The notes: a model not told the origin generated them from the sequence alone. 64,000 nt of DNA from CAINVV01 sp037129695 (GCA_037129695.1 JBAXUL010000007.1:8780-72779), one strand, 5' to 3'. Counted from the stretch's first letter, positions 51,221 to 60,057 are shown. Translations and numbers: made by a program.

Positions 51221-52552
51221 ATGTTTGAAAATCTTACGGATAAGCTGGAACGGTCGTTCAAATTACTGAAAGGCCAGGGTAAAATAACTGAAATCAATGT
51301 TGCCGAAACGCTGAAGGAAGTTAGGCGAGCATTGCTCGATGCGGATGTCAATTTCAAGATTGCGAAGGACTTTACTTCTCGCATCAAGGATAAAGCCATT
51401 GGTCAGCAGGTTATTACATCTTTGAATCCGGGGCAATTGATGGTCAAGATTGTTCACGATGAACTCGTGGAACTGATGGGTGGAGAAGCGGTCGATATCA
51501 ATTTGAAAGGATCACCTGCCATTATCCTGATGTCTGGTTTGCAAGGATCAGGCAAAACAACCTTTTCCGGCAAATTAGCCAACCGACTGAAAACCAAGCA
51601 GGGAAAAAATCCTCTCCTGGTAGCTTGTGACGTTTACAGGCCGGCAGCCGTTGAACAATTACGCATCTTAGGTGCAGCCATTCAGGTAAATGTTTACACG
51701 GATGAAACCACCAAAGATCCTGTAAAGATTGCCAAAGATGCCATCAAAGAGGCTAAGCTGAAAGGCAATGATGTGGTCATCATCGATACCGCCGGCCGAC
51801 TGGCCATCGATGAGCTGATGATGAAAGAGATCGAGGCCATTAAAAATGCTGTCAATCCACAGGAGATCCTCTTTGTGGTTGACTCCATGACCGGCCAGGA
51901 TGCGGTGAATACCGCCAAAGAGTTCAACGACCGACTGAATTTTGACGGGGTCATCCTCACAAAACTGGATGGGGATACCAGAGGCGGAGCAGCATTGTCT
52001 ATCCGCTCGGTAGTTTCCAAACCGATCAAATTTGTGGGAATGGGCGAAAAGATGGATGCCATCGACGCCTTTTACCCAAGCAGAATGGCCGACCGAATCC
52101 TCGGTATGGGAGATATTGTTTCTCTGGTTGAAAGAGCACAGGAGCAGTACGACGAGGAAGAGGCAAGGAAACTTCAGAAGAAACTGGCCAAGGATCAGTT
52201 TAATTTTGACGATTTCCTAAAGCAGATACAACAGATCAAGAAAATGGGTAACCTGAAGGATCTTGCGGGGATGATCCCCGGCATGGGAAAGGCTCTGAAG
52301 GATGTGGATATTGAAGATGATGCATTCAAACATGTGGAAGCCATCATTTATTCGATGACAAAGGCTGAAAGAGCCGATGCAGCGCTGATCGACGGTTCAA
52401 GGCGTAAGAGAATAGCCCAGGGTTCCGGAACATCAGTTCAGGAGGTGAACAGGTTGCTGAAGCAGTTTGCTGATACCCGCAAGATGATGAAGATGGTCTC
52501 CTCAGGCGCCAACATGAAGAAGATGATGACGCAGGGGAAAGGTCACAGGTAA
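51221..52552 (+). CDS. ffh: Signal recognition particle protein Ffh (SRP54)
   Basis: GTPase subunit of the signal recognition particle, targets nascent membrane proteins to FtsY and SecYEG. 443 residues. N domain 1-95, G domain with GLQGSGKTT (106-114), DVYRPAAVEQL, IIDTAGRL, TKLDGDTRGGAAL and the closing FVGMGEKMDAIDAFYP segment. The Met-rich M domain (about 325-443: MIPGMGKALKD, RRKRIAQGSGTSVQEVNRLL, MMKMVSSGANMKKMM) binds signal peptides and 4.5S RNA. folD lies 64 nt downstream. Confidence 0.97.
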   Translation: MFENLTDKLERSFKLLKGQGKITEINVAETLKEVRRALLDADVNFKIAKDFTSRIKDKAIGQQVITSLNPGQLMVKIVHDELVELMGGEAVDINLKGSPAIILMSGLQGSGKTTFSGKLANRLKTKQGKNPLLVACDVYRPAAVEQLRILGAAIQVNVYTDETTKDPVKIAKDAIKEAKLKGNDVVIIDTAGRLAIDELMMKEIEAIKNAVNPQEILFVVDSMTGQDAVNTAKEFNDRLNFDGVILTKLDGDTRGGAALSIRSVVSKPIKFVGMGEKMDAIDAFYPSRMADRILGMGDIVSLVERAQEQYDEEEARKLQKKLAKDQFNFDDFLKQIQQIKKMGNLKDLAGMIPGMGKALKDVDIEDDAFKHVEAIIYSMTKAERADAALIDGSRRKRIAQGSGTSVQEVNRLLKQFADTRKMMKMVSSGANMKKMMTQGKGHR

Positions 52553-52586
52553 AGGCAAAAGGATAAAGGTAAAAGGCAAAAGGATA
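52551..52586. repeat. 15-nt direct repeat after ffh
   Basis: AAAGGCAAAAGGATA occurs at 52551-52565 and again, exactly, at 52572-52586, starting in the ffh stop codon. The purine-rich tract lies between ffh and folD. It is probably slippage-derived, with no evident role. Confidence 0.6.
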
Positions 52587-52616
52587 GCCGATTGACAAAT
52601 AAAATATTTGTTCCAT

Positions 52617-53492
52617 ATGGTATTAATTAACGGAAAAGAAATTGCAGCACTTTTGAAGAATGAGATCGCTGAGGAGGTAGTTCGGATTGTGGATTCCGGG
52701 AAACGGGCGCCGCACCTCGCAGCCATTCTTGTCGGTCACGACGGAGGCAGCGAGACTTATGTGGCCGCCAAAGTGAAAGCCTGTGAACTGATCGGATTTG
52801 CTTCCACATTAATTCGTTTGGAGGACAATGTCAGCGAAGAGGAGTTGTTGAACTGTATTCATCGGCTCAACAATGATCCCGAAATAGATGGATTTATCGT
52901 TCAGTTGCCTTTGCCAAAGCATATTTCAGAGGAAAAAGTGATTGAGAACATTGATCCCAAAAAAGATGTGGATGGCTTTCATCCTGTGAATGTGGGCCGT
53001 GTTGTTGCCGGAATGCCTGCATTTGTTTCTGCAACGCCTTTTGGTGTCATGGAATTATTACGCAGGTACAAAATCGAAACCTCCGGAAAAAATTGTGTGG
53101 TAATTGGTCGCAGCAACATCGTTGGCCGGCCGATGAGCATTCTGCTTTCCCAGAAAGGTGTGGACTGCACGGTTACGCTGTGCCATAGCCGCACGAAAAA
53201 TCTGAAGGAGATCTGTCTGCAGGCCGATATCATCGTTGCTGCCCTGGGAATGCCTGAATTCCTGTCCGGTGACATGGTGAAGGAGGGAGCGGTGGTTATT
53301 GATGTAGGGACGACGCGCGTTCCATCCGATCAGACCAAATCCGGATTCAAACTGAAAGGTGATGTCAAATTTGACGAGGTGGCTCCGAAATGTTCCTTCA
53401 TCACACCAGTACCCGGTGGGGTAGGACCCATGACCATCGCGTCGCTGCTTTACAACACCTTATTGTCGAACCAACATCAAATTTACCAATAG
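52617..53492 (+). CDS. folD: Bifunctional methylenetetrahydrofolate dehydrogenase / methenyltetrahydrofolate cyclohydrolase
   Basis: Interconverts 5,10-methylene-, methenyl- and 10-formyl-tetrahydrofolate. 291 residues from ATG 52617 (a TTG three codons upstream is rejected). Visible: YVAAKVKACELIGF (catalytic Lys region, about 50-63), QLPLPKHI, DVDGFHPVNVGR, ATPFGVMELL, the NADP-binding VVIGRSNIVGRPMS and the closing TPVPGGVGPMTIASLL. Length is usual. It runs into the M48 gene with one base between stop and start, so the two are probably coupled. Confidence 0.96.
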   Translation: MVLINGKEIAALLKNEIAEEVVRIVDSGKRAPHLAAILVGHDGGSETYVAAKVKACELIGFASTLIRLEDNVSEEELLNCIHRLNNDPEIDGFIVQLPLPKHISEEKVIENIDPKKDVDGFHPVNVGRVVAGMPAFVSATPFGVMELLRRYKIETSGKNCVVIGRSNIVGRPMSILLSQKGVDCTVTLCHSRTKNLKEICLQADIIVAALGMPEFLSGDMVKEGAVVIDVGTTRVPSDQTKSGFKLKGDVKFDEVAPKCSFITPVPGGVGPMTIASLLYNTLLSNQHQIYQ

Positions 53493-53493
53493 G

Positions 53494-54315
53494 ATGGGCT
53501 CTATTTCTGCATCTCCGATCCACAAAATCATTTTGGTATCCCTTTTGTTTCTAGCCTCCTGTGCGACGGTTCCGCTGACGGGACGCAGACAGCTGAGCCT
53601 GGTCAATGAATCTGAAGTGATGACCATGAGTCTGAGCCAGTACGACCAGTTTCTCAAATCGAATAAAATATCCACCAACAAAGCCGAAACAGAACGTATG
53701 CGCAGAGTTGGAAACAGGATTGCAGTCGCGGTCGAACAATACCTAAAAGAGAAGGGTTTCTCCTCCTACCTGGAAGGCTACAAATGGGAATTCAACCTGA
53801 TTGAGGACAAAAGCGTGAATGCCTGGTGTATGCCGGGAGGAAAGGTGGTGGTTTATACCGGAATCCTTCCACTGATAAAGAATGACGCGCAGTTGGCTAC
53901 TGTGATGAGCCACGAAATTGCGCATGCCGTGGCCCGCCATGGCAGCGAAAGAATGAGCGAACAGCTCGTGGCTCAGGGTGCCGGAGCAGCCCTGTCCGTT
54001 GCGCTTTCCGAAAAACCGCAACAGACACAGCAGTTGGCCATGGCTGCTTTTGGCGTAGGATCCCAGTTAGGCGTCATGCTTCCGTTTTCCAGAACGCACG
54101 AATACGAAGCGGATGAAATGGGATTGAATTTCATGGCGATGGCCGGTTATGATCCAAACCAAAGTATCGATTTTTGGAAAGCCATGGCCCAGAACAACAC
54201 CTCGAAAACACCGGAGTTTTTGAGCACCCATCCACTGGATGAAAACAGGATCAAAAGAATTTCTGAAAAATTGCCGGAAGCACTGAAATATTACCATCCT
54301 CAGGCAGGAAAGTGA
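53494..54315 (+). CDS. M48-family zinc metalloprotease lipoprotein
   Basis: 273 residues. Signal peptide with lipobox LASC (Cys23), so an envelope lipoprotein. Zinc site: His140-Glu141-Ile-Ala-His144 in MSHEIAHAVARHG and Glu205 in EYEADEMGLNFM. LTGRRQLSLV near the lipobox is conserved in this Bacteroidetes group, related to BepA/YcaL/LoiP-type periplasmic proteases that act in outer-membrane protein quality control. There is no TPR extension of the BepA kind. Substrate unknown. Co-directional with folD. Confidence 0.93.
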   Translation: MGSISASPIHKIILVSLLFLASCATVPLTGRRQLSLVNESEVMTMSLSQYDQFLKSNKISTNKAETERMRRVGNRIAVAVEQYLKEKGFSSYLEGYKWEFNLIEDKSVNAWCMPGGKVVVYTGILPLIKNDAQLATVMSHEIAHAVARHGSERMSEQLVAQGAGAALSVALSEKPQQTQQLAMAAFGVGSQLGVMLPFSRTHEYEADEMGLNFMAMAGYDPNQSIDFWKAMAQNNTSKTPEFLSTHPLDENRIKRISEKLPEALKYYHPQAGK

Positions 54316-54333
54316 TTGACCAGTTATAGGAGA

Positions 54334-54369
54334 CGAACCCCATACAATTACTCAACTGTATGGGGTTCG
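54334..54369. terminator. Hairpin terminator between M48 gene and dapA
   Basis: A perfect 13-bp stem (CGAACCCCATACA at 54334-54346 with TGTATGGGGTTCG at 54357-54369) and a 10-nt loop lies between convergent genes. T-runs on either side are weak (CCATTTT on the plus side), but the position supports a shared terminator. Confidence 0.7.
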
Positions 54370-54414
54370 CCATTTTAACTACTTCGAGGAGTTGAAATAA
54401 TGCATGTATGCGGA

Positions 54415-55296
54415 TCAGAATAATTGATTGGTTTTTTCAGCAATTGCCTGATAAAGCTTCTCACTTACCGGCACCAATGGTAGTCTTACCTCGTTATCGA
54501 CCATACCAACCGAATGCATGGCAGCCTTTACCCCCGAAGGGTTTCCTTCAGCGAACAGATCCTCAATCAAAGGTTGCATTTCCAGTTGGATGGAGGCAGC
54601 ATTGTTGTAATCACCATTCAATGCATAGTGCGTCATTGCGGAAACCATTTTGGGGGCCAGGTTGGCAATGACGGAGATGACTCCTTCGCCACCCAGGGAG
54701 GTGGTAGGCACAACCAGGGTGTCGTCGCCGGTGATTACGCTGAAATGATCGGGTTTGCCCTTCAGAATCTTGATGATTTCACCAAAATTGCCGGATGCCT
54801 CCTTAATGCCGATGATGTTTTTGGCATCGTGTGCCAGCCTGAGAGTTGTTTCAGCGCTCATGCTTGTTCCTGTGCGGGAAGGTACATTGTAAACCATCAC
54901 CGGTAGGGAAGTAGCTGCTGCAATCGCCATGAAATGTCTGTAGATACCCTCCTGGGAAGGCCTTGTGTAATAAGGAACAACAGAAAGAATTCCGTCTGCC
55001 CTGCTAAGATTGAAGGTATTCAGTTTTTCAATTACCTCAGCCGTATCGTTTCCGCCGACTCCTACCATGACCGGAATTCTTTGGCCGGCATGTTCAGTGA
55101 CAAAGTCAATCAAAGATTGTTTCTCGATGCTGGACAAGGTCGCCGGTTCGCCGGTGGTACCGAGTACCACCAGGAAATCCATTTTATTTTCTATCTGGTT
55201 ATCTACAATCCGGCCCAGACTTTCAAAATCTATTTTCAGATCGGATCCGAAAGGAGTGATGAGCGCCACACCGGCGCCATGAAAAGTTTTCTGCAT
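54415..55296 (-). CDS. dapA: 4-hydroxy-tetrahydrodipicolinate synthase
   Basis: Condenses pyruvate with aspartate semialdehyde, first committed step to diaminopimelate and lysine. 293 residues, standard length. It has GTTGEPATLS (46-55, the Thr-Thr of the proton relay), the Tyr pair in VVPYYTRPSQEG (109-110), NVPSRTGTSM with Arg141, and the Schiff-base Lys165 in IIGIKEASGN. It lies 4 nt after the DUF6913-like gene, forming one transcript. Confidence 0.96.
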   Translation of the reverse strand: MQKTFHGAGVALITPFGSDLKIDFESLGRIVDNQIENKMDFLVVLGTTGEPATLSSIEKQSLIDFVTEHAGQRIPVMVGVGGNDTAEVIEKLNTFNLSRADGILSVVPYYTRPSQEGIYRHFMAIAAATSLPVMVYNVPSRTGTSMSAETTLRLAHDAKNIIGIKEASGNFGEIIKILKGKPDHFSVITGDDTLVVPTTSLGGEGVISVIANLAPKMVSAMTHYALNGDYNNAASIQLEMQPLIEDLFAEGNPSGVKAAMHSVGMVDNEVRLPLVPVSEKLYQAIAEKTNQLF

Positions 55297-55300
55297 GTAA

Positions 55301-55843
55301 TTAGTTGTTCTCGTTCAATTTTTCAAGATAAAAAACGATTTGCTCCATCAAAAACCTGCACTGTGGATTGGCCTTTACGTCAATCTCCAGGTCATATAAA
55401 TTTGGATCGTCAGCCATCCAGCCTACCTTGAATTTAGCAGCCGAATGTATCAGAATATACTGCATCGCGATACTTTTTGTAAGGGACAAGTCAATCAGAA
55501 TATCAAACTCTTCCTGCAGGAAATGGATTCCGTCGCCACTCTTCGGTTTTCCGAAGAAGGTTACATCACTTCTGTCGGTTATCCAGGAATTGGAGACCGT
55601 CGTCAGGGTTTCTTTTCCCCGTCTGGTGCTGATGAAAGCCATTCCGAAAGATTTGATCCCTTTTTCATTCAACGTTTTTCGAAGCGTCTCGTAGGTTTCA
55701 ATGCTCTCGTCATCTGATGGATTCCAAAGAATACCAACAGACTTCGCACTCTTGAGATTCACGATGTTCACCTCCCTGTGCTGTTTCCGGTAAGCCTGAA
55801 ACAACCTGTTTTTAATGTATGAATGGATCCATTTGATAAACAT
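55301..55843 (-). CDS. DUF6913-like Bacteroidetes protein of unknown function
   Basis: 180 residues, no signal peptide. It begins with a basic amphipathic segment (IKWIHSYIKNRLFQAYRKQH), then an alpha/beta part with SVGILWNPSDDESIETYETL, a segment DVTFFGKPKSGDG and ILIDLSLTKSIAMQYI. This matches the small proteins found next to dapA in many Bacteroidetes, which I assign to DUF6913 from memory. Function unknown. A TAAATTTG box 5 bp upstream would start the transcript at the ATG. Confidence 0.8.
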   Translation of the reverse strand: MFIKWIHSYIKNRLFQAYRKQHREVNIVNLKSAKSVGILWNPSDDESIETYETLRKTLNEKGIKSFGMAFISTRRGKETLTTVSNSWITDRSDVTFFGKPKSGDGIHFLQEEFDILIDLSLTKSIAMQYILIHSAAKFKVGWMADDPNLYDLEIDVKANPQCRFLMEQIVFYLEKLNENN

Positions 55844-55847
55844 GCTG

Positions 55848-55855
55848 CAAATTTA
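55848..55855 (-). promoter_or_regulatory. -7 element directly before the DUF6913-dapA unit
   Basis: Minus-strand TAAATTTG ends 4 bp before ATG 55843. If used, transcription would start at or within the ATG, implying a leaderless mRNA. Upstream ligA ends at 55912 on the same strand, so readthrough is the alternative. Confidence 0.4.
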
Positions 55856-55911
55856 TGTATTCATGATTATAAACTAACCTGTTTTACGCAATAACCGGTT
55901 CACGGTTACTT

Positions 55912-57915
55912 TCAATCTGTAAGTAGACGGTACTCATCCTCTGTGATAATGGGTATTTTGAGCAGAGTTGCCTTTTCCAGTTTGGAGGGTCCAATGTTTT
56001 CTCCTGCAATTAGATAGCTTGTTTTTGAGGAAATTGAGGTTGCATTTTTCCCTCCATGTAATTCGATGTCTGCTTTCAATTCGTCACGTGAAAAAAGATT
56101 GAAAGTTCCGGAAACGACGAAGGACAAACCCTTGAGTTTCTCTGATGATCCTTCCTTAATTGTAGTATCCGCTTCGAAACATAATTGATGATTTTTAAGC
56201 CGCTCAATCAGTTCGAGATGCTGTTGTTTTGAAAACCATGCAACGATGCTTTCGGCAATTTTAACTCCAATCTCATCGACTGCCATGAGTACTGCGATAT
56301 CCGAATTTATAAGTAAATCAATGTTTTTCAGCTCTTTGGCAAGTTTTTTGGCTACTGTTTCTCCGACGTACCTGATTCCCAAAGCAAAGAGAACCCGTTC
56401 GAATGGAACTGCAGCCGAATTTTTCAGACCATCCAGAATTCTGTCTGCAGATTTTTCTCCCATTCGTTCCAGTGAAACAAATTGTTCTTTCCTAAGGTCA
56501 TAGAGGTCAGCCACATTTCTGATCAGTCCCTGCTGAAACAGGAGGTCGATGGTTTCACTGCCCAAACCGTCGATATCCATCGCCTTCCTGCCAATAAAAT
56601 GTTCGATCTTGCCTTTGATCAGCGGTGGACACTCATCCTCATTGGGGCAGTAAAATGCTGCTTCACCTTCTTCACGCACCAAAACGGAACTACATTCCGG
56701 ACAATGTTCGATAAATTGAATGGCTGATCCAAAAGGATCCCTTTGAGAAATGTCTACACCCACTATCTTGGGGATGATTTCCCCACCCTTTTCAACGAAT
56801 ACCAGATCGTTGGAATGAAGATCGAGTCCCTGAATAATATCAGCATTGTGCAACGAAGCTCTTTTGACCACTGTACCCCCAAGCTGGACCGGCTCGAGAT
56901 TCGCAACCGGTGTCACAGCACCTGTTCTGCCTACCTGAAACGTGACGCTAAGCAGACGCGTCGATACTCTTTCAGCCTTGAATTTGTAGGCGATGGCCCA
57001 CCTCGGACTTTTGGCGGTATATCCAATTTCCTCCTGAACTCTTTTTGAATTCACCTTGATGACCACACCGTCGGTGGCAAAGGGCAGGGATTCCCTTTTC
57101 TTGTCCCAAACGGACAAGAAGTGGAGTACTTCGCTGCCTCCCGGACATTTTTGAGCATGGGGTGAGATTTGAAAACCCCATCCTTTGGCCAGTTGCAGCA
57201 GTTCATAATGTCCATCTTCAGGCAGGTTGTCGCCAAGAACGTAGTAAAAATAGGCGTCGAGTTTCCTGGAAGCTACGACAGACGAATTTTGCATTTTCAG
57301 GGTACCTGATGCGGCATTCCTTGGATTGGCGAAAAGTGGTTCACCCAATTCCATTCGCTCCTTATTCAATGCATCAAACACGGAGAAAGGCATCACGATC
57401 TCTCCCCTGATTTCAAAGTTCAGCGGATAATTACCATGAAGTTTCAGTGGGATGGAGCGTATGGTCCTTACGTTGGCAGTTACATCATCCCCTTTTTCGC
57501 CGTCGCCACGGGTAACTGCACGAAAGAGTTCACCATCCCGGTAGGTTAGGCTGATGGAAGTGCCGTCTAGCTTGAGTTCACAAACATAATCCGGAGTCTC
57601 TCCGGAGAATTTCTCCACCCTTTGGATAAATTCAGTCACCTCCTGATCGGAGTAACTATTGGACAAGGAAAGCATTGGATATTGATGGGAAACCTGTTGG
57701 AATTCCTTTGAAATATCGCTGCCAACGCGTTGTGTGGGTGAATTGGGGTCAAAAAACTGCGGAAATTTTTTTTCCAGCGCGAGCAAATCTTCCACCATCA
57801 TATCAAATTCAAAATCGGATATGGATGGCTGATTGAGATTGTAATAGTTAAAATTATGCTGCTCAATTTCCTTGCGCAACTTTTTGATCCTTTTTTCGAC
57901 TTCTTCGGGCGACAT
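55912..57915 (-). CDS. ligA: NAD-dependent DNA ligase
   Basis: Seals nicks in replication and repair using NAD+. 667 residues, the usual length. Domain Ia NYYNLNQPSISDFEFD, adenylation-site Lys115 in ELKLDGTS (113-120), OB fold, four-cysteine zinc finger (HCPECSSVLVREEG... FYCPNEDECP, about 405-430), HhH repeats (MDIDGLGSETIDLL, ALGIRYVGETVA), and a C-terminal BRCT domain (about 590-667, LKGLSFVVSGTFNLF). ATG 57915 chosen at the conserved start. The dapA unit follows 68 nt downstream. Confidence 0.97.
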   Translation of the reverse strand: MSPEEVEKRIKKLRKEIEQHNFNYYNLNQPSISDFEFDMMVEDLLALEKKFPQFFDPNSPTQRVGSDISKEFQQVSHQYPMLSLSNSYSDQEVTEFIQRVEKFSGETPDYVCELKLDGTSISLTYRDGELFRAVTRGDGEKGDDVTANVRTIRSIPLKLHGNYPLNFEIRGEIVMPFSVFDALNKERMELGEPLFANPRNAASGTLKMQNSSVVASRKLDAYFYYVLGDNLPEDGHYELLQLAKGWGFQISPHAQKCPGGSEVLHFLSVWDKKRESLPFATDGVVIKVNSKRVQEEIGYTAKSPRWAIAYKFKAERVSTRLLSVTFQVGRTGAVTPVANLEPVQLGGTVVKRASLHNADIIQGLDLHSNDLVFVEKGGEIIPKIVGVDISQRDPFGSAIQFIEHCPECSSVLVREEGEAAFYCPNEDECPPLIKGKIEHFIGRKAMDIDGLGSETIDLLFQQGLIRNVADLYDLRKEQFVSLERMGEKSADRILDGLKNSAAVPFERVLFALGIRYVGETVAKKLAKELKNIDLLINSDIAVLMAVDEIGVKIAESIVAWFSKQQHLELIERLKNHQLCFEADTTIKEGSSEKLKGLSFVVSGTFNLFSRDELKADIELHGGKNATSISSKTSYLIAGENIGPSKLEKATLLKIPIITEDEYRLLTD

Positions 57916-58017
57916 AAATGGGGTGCTTTGTAATGCCTTAAAAGTACAAAAAAGACAACGATTTTTTGCCTGTTCACAATCTTGTGTTGATAAATTTCTG
58001 AATAATCATCTTGCGGA

Positions 58018-58051
58018 TTGGGCGTTTGTATCTTCAAAAATTTTAGTTTTG
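58018..58051 (+). promoter_or_regulatory. Promoter of the cobalamin riboswitch transcript
   Basis: TAGTTTTG at 58044-58051 matches TAnnTTTG; TTG at 58018-58020 is 23 nt upstream. The predicted start (about 58055-58058) coincides with the first bases of the riboswitch P1 stem, which supports the assignment. Confidence 0.6.
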
Positions 58052-58054
58052 CAA

Positions 58055-58240
58055 TGAAATTAGGTTTCATCCTCTTCATTTCCGAAGGGGTGAATCAAAA
58101 AGGGAATCCGGTGAAATTCCGGAGCTGTACCCGCAGCTGTATGCCCACTCAAAAAGGTTTCTGAATCAATGCCACTGTCCGGACAAGTCGGGATGGGAAG
58201 GCGCAGAATACCGGGCGAGCCAGAAGACCTGCCAATTTCA
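58055..58240 (+). promoter_or_regulatory. Cobalamin (adenosylcobalamin) riboswitch
   Basis: Conserved elements appear in the known order: GGGAATCCGGTGAAATTCCGG (58101-58121, written here only by position and its GGGAA...GGTG core), GAGCTG and CCCGCAGCTGT, then the B12 box GCCACTG at 58171-58177, GGGAAGGCG (58195-58203) and GCCAGAAGACCTGCC. The closing stem TGAAATT (58055-58061) pairs with AATTTCA (58234-58240). It should repress the downstream lipoprotein when cobalamin is plentiful. Confidence 0.93.
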
Positions 58241-58330
58241 GCTTTGTTTTTGCTTTCGGGAAGAACGGCAAAAATTATTGTGCAAATTTTTTCAGTTAGT
58301 TTATTTTTATTTAATCAGACAAATTAAACC

Positions 58331-59083
58331 ATGAGAAGCTCATTGTTATTATTCTCTGTATTGTTTTTTGGCGGATGCTTGCTTTCATCCTGCCAGAAAG
58401 GCGATAGCGGACACCCTGTTTCGACTATTGATTTTGAATCCATGAATGTTCCCCAATCCGGCTACTGGAATGGTTCCGATGGATCAGGATCATTCATCGC
58501 TGGTGCAATGAAGTTCGAAAATCAGTTCACTGCATCCTGGAATACCTGGGCAGGATTTGCCTGTTCCCAGAAGAATGATGTAGCCACCGCCGGTTTCACC
58601 AATGAATTCAGTGTATTCGATCCGACCAACCTCAAAAATAAATTTGCCGTTTTCTATCCGGCATTTGACAAGGATGTATTTGTTTCATTTGCTGCCGGTG
58701 TGGAGCATGTCATTCAGTCCATGGATCTTTGCAACAATTCCTATGCCGGTCTATCCATGAAAAATGGGGATAGCTACTCCAAGAAATTTGGGGGTAGTAC
58801 AGGCGCCGATTCCGACTGGTTCATGGTTACCATCAATGGTTACAACAACAGCGGAACTAAAGTAAGCAGTCTCGATGTCTATCTGGCAGATTTTCGTTTC
58901 ACAGATGCTTCCAAAGACTACATCCTAAGCAAATGGACCAACTTCGACCTGTCGTCACTGGGTAAAGTACATCAGCTCACTTTTACTTTTTCCTCTTCCG
59001 ACAAAGGGATGTTTGGCATCAATACTCCGACTTATGTCTGTCTGGATAACATTAAATATGTGGATGATCAGGTAGTTTTATAA
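58331..59083 (+). CDS. DUF4465 lipoprotein, cobalamin-regulated; probable surface B12-binding protein
   Basis: 250 residues. Signal peptide with lipobox LLSSC (Cys21), and a short charged region after it (QKGDSGH), as in surface-exported Bacteroidetes lipoproteins. The whole mature part matches DUF4465: SGYWNGSDGSGSF, ASWNTWAGFACSQKND, GLSMKNGDSYSKKFGG, VYLADFRFTD, GMFGINTPTYVCLDNI. As I recall, DUF4465 members (BtuH) of gut Bacteroides bind vitamin B12 at the cell surface and are riboswitch-controlled. The riboswitch directly upstream supports a role in cobalamin capture. No TonB-dependent receptor is adjacent. Confidence 0.88.
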   Translation: MRSSLLLFSVLFFGGCLLSSCQKGDSGHPVSTIDFESMNVPQSGYWNGSDGSGSFIAGAMKFENQFTASWNTWAGFACSQKNDVATAGFTNEFSVFDPTNLKNKFAVFYPAFDKDVFVSFAAGVEHVIQSMDLCNNSYAGLSMKNGDSYSKKFGGSTGADSDWFMVTINGYNNSGTKVSSLDVYLADFRFTDASKDYILSKWTNFDLSSLGKVHQLTFTFSSSDKGMFGINTPTYVCLDNIKYVDDQVVL

Positions 59084-59327
59084 ATAGCCAACAATTGAAG
59101 CCCGTTTCGTTGAATTCAGCAGCAAAGGTCTGTCGCCTATTATTGACAGGCTAATAGGTGAATGATTACATTTTAGGTGTATTTTGAAGTGTTAATCCAT
59201 TGTTTATCAGTTTACCCTGAATTAATTGAACAAGTGTTACTAACTTTTTCTTCAAATTATCGTAACAAATTATGTCGCTAAAGAAATATGATGTTTCTTT
59301 GCACATTAAATTTTAAAAAAACAGGTA

Positions 59328-59927
59328 ATGAGTACAGTTTCAAAAGATAGTATGGTTACACTAACCTACGATTTGAGGTTGGATGGTAAAGAAGGTGAGA
59401 TATTTGAATCGGCTACTGAGGCAAATCCGCTGATGTTTCTTCATGGTGCAGGATTGATGATCCCTGCTTTCGAAGAACAACTGATTGGAAAAAAATCAGG
59501 CGAAAATTTTGAGATTTCAATTCCTGCTGCAAGCGGATATGGTGATATTAATGAAGAGGCTGTGGTTGAATTGCCACTAGATATTTTCAAGGTGGAAGGT
59601 AAAGTGGATGATACGCTGCTCACACCCGGAAACAGCATTCCAATGATGTCTGCCCACGGTCAGCGCATGGATGGTATCGTCGTGTCGGTTGAAGGTGAGA
59701 CTGTGACCATGGATTTTAACCACCCATTGGCAGGGGAGGATCTTCATTTCTCAGGAACAATTGTTGAAGTACGTCAGGCGACTGAAGAAGAACTGAGTGC
59801 TGCCTACAGCGCAGGAGGTTGCGGATGCGGAAGCGGAGGCGGATGCGGAAGTGGCGATTGTGGCGATGGTGGCTGCGGCGATAAGGAAGAAGGATCAGGT
59901 TGCGGTAGCGGCTGTGGTTGCAATTAA
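59328..59927 (+). CDS. FKBP-type peptidyl-prolyl isomerase, SlyD-like, with Cys-rich tail
   Basis: Cytoplasmic prolyl isomerase and chaperone. 199 residues. The FKBP domain (1-75) has VTLTYDLRLDGKEGEIFESA and the LMFLHGAGLMIPAFEEQLIG segment, with an insert-in-flap domain (75-130, NSIPMMSAHGQRMDGIVV) and DFNHPLAGEDLHFSGTIVEV. The C-terminal about 40 residues are Gly/Cys-rich with eight cysteines in GCG and SGDCGDGGCG units and no His, unlike the His-rich SlyD tail. It probably binds metals such as Ni, Zn or Cu. A box one base off consensus (TTTCTTTG near 59293) may be the promoter. Confidence 0.92.
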   Translation: MSTVSKDSMVTLTYDLRLDGKEGEIFESATEANPLMFLHGAGLMIPAFEEQLIGKKSGENFEISIPAASGYGDINEEAVVELPLDIFKVEGKVDDTLLTPGNSIPMMSAHGQRMDGIVVSVEGETVTMDFNHPLAGEDLHFSGTIVEVRQATEEELSAAYSAGGCGCGSGGGCGSGDCGDGGCGDKEEGSGCGSGCGCN

Positions 59928-60030
59928 TGAATTGACATGGTAACACATTTTCGGACTTTTGAGAGTTGAAGGGTTAATAAGTTGACCTCATCGGTCAGAA
60001 TTTGTGGTTCAAAAGCATAAAAAACAGAGG

Positions 60031-60057
60031 CCCGGGCGATTTCGTCCGGGTTTTTTT
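60031..60057 (+). terminator. Intrinsic terminator after the FKBP gene
   Basis: CCCGG-G-CG, loop ATTT, CG-T-CCGGG (60031-60050) with one mismatch, followed by seven T. It ends the isomerase transcript about 105 nt after its stop. Confidence 0.85.

Larger units (their letters stand above)
57916..58330. other. Divergent region between ligA and the cobalamin-controlled lipoprotein
   Basis: 415 bp. Contains the riboswitch promoter (58018-58051) and the cobalamin riboswitch (58055-58240). The ligA side (57916-58010) shows no exact minus-strand -7 match. The 90 nt after the riboswitch are A/T-rich and lead directly to the lipoprotein start. Confidence 0.65.

Noticed and set aside
52551..52586. Purine-rich repeat as a ribosome-binding or regulatory site for folD
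   Set aside because: It lies 30 or more nt before the folD start and looks like replication slippage.
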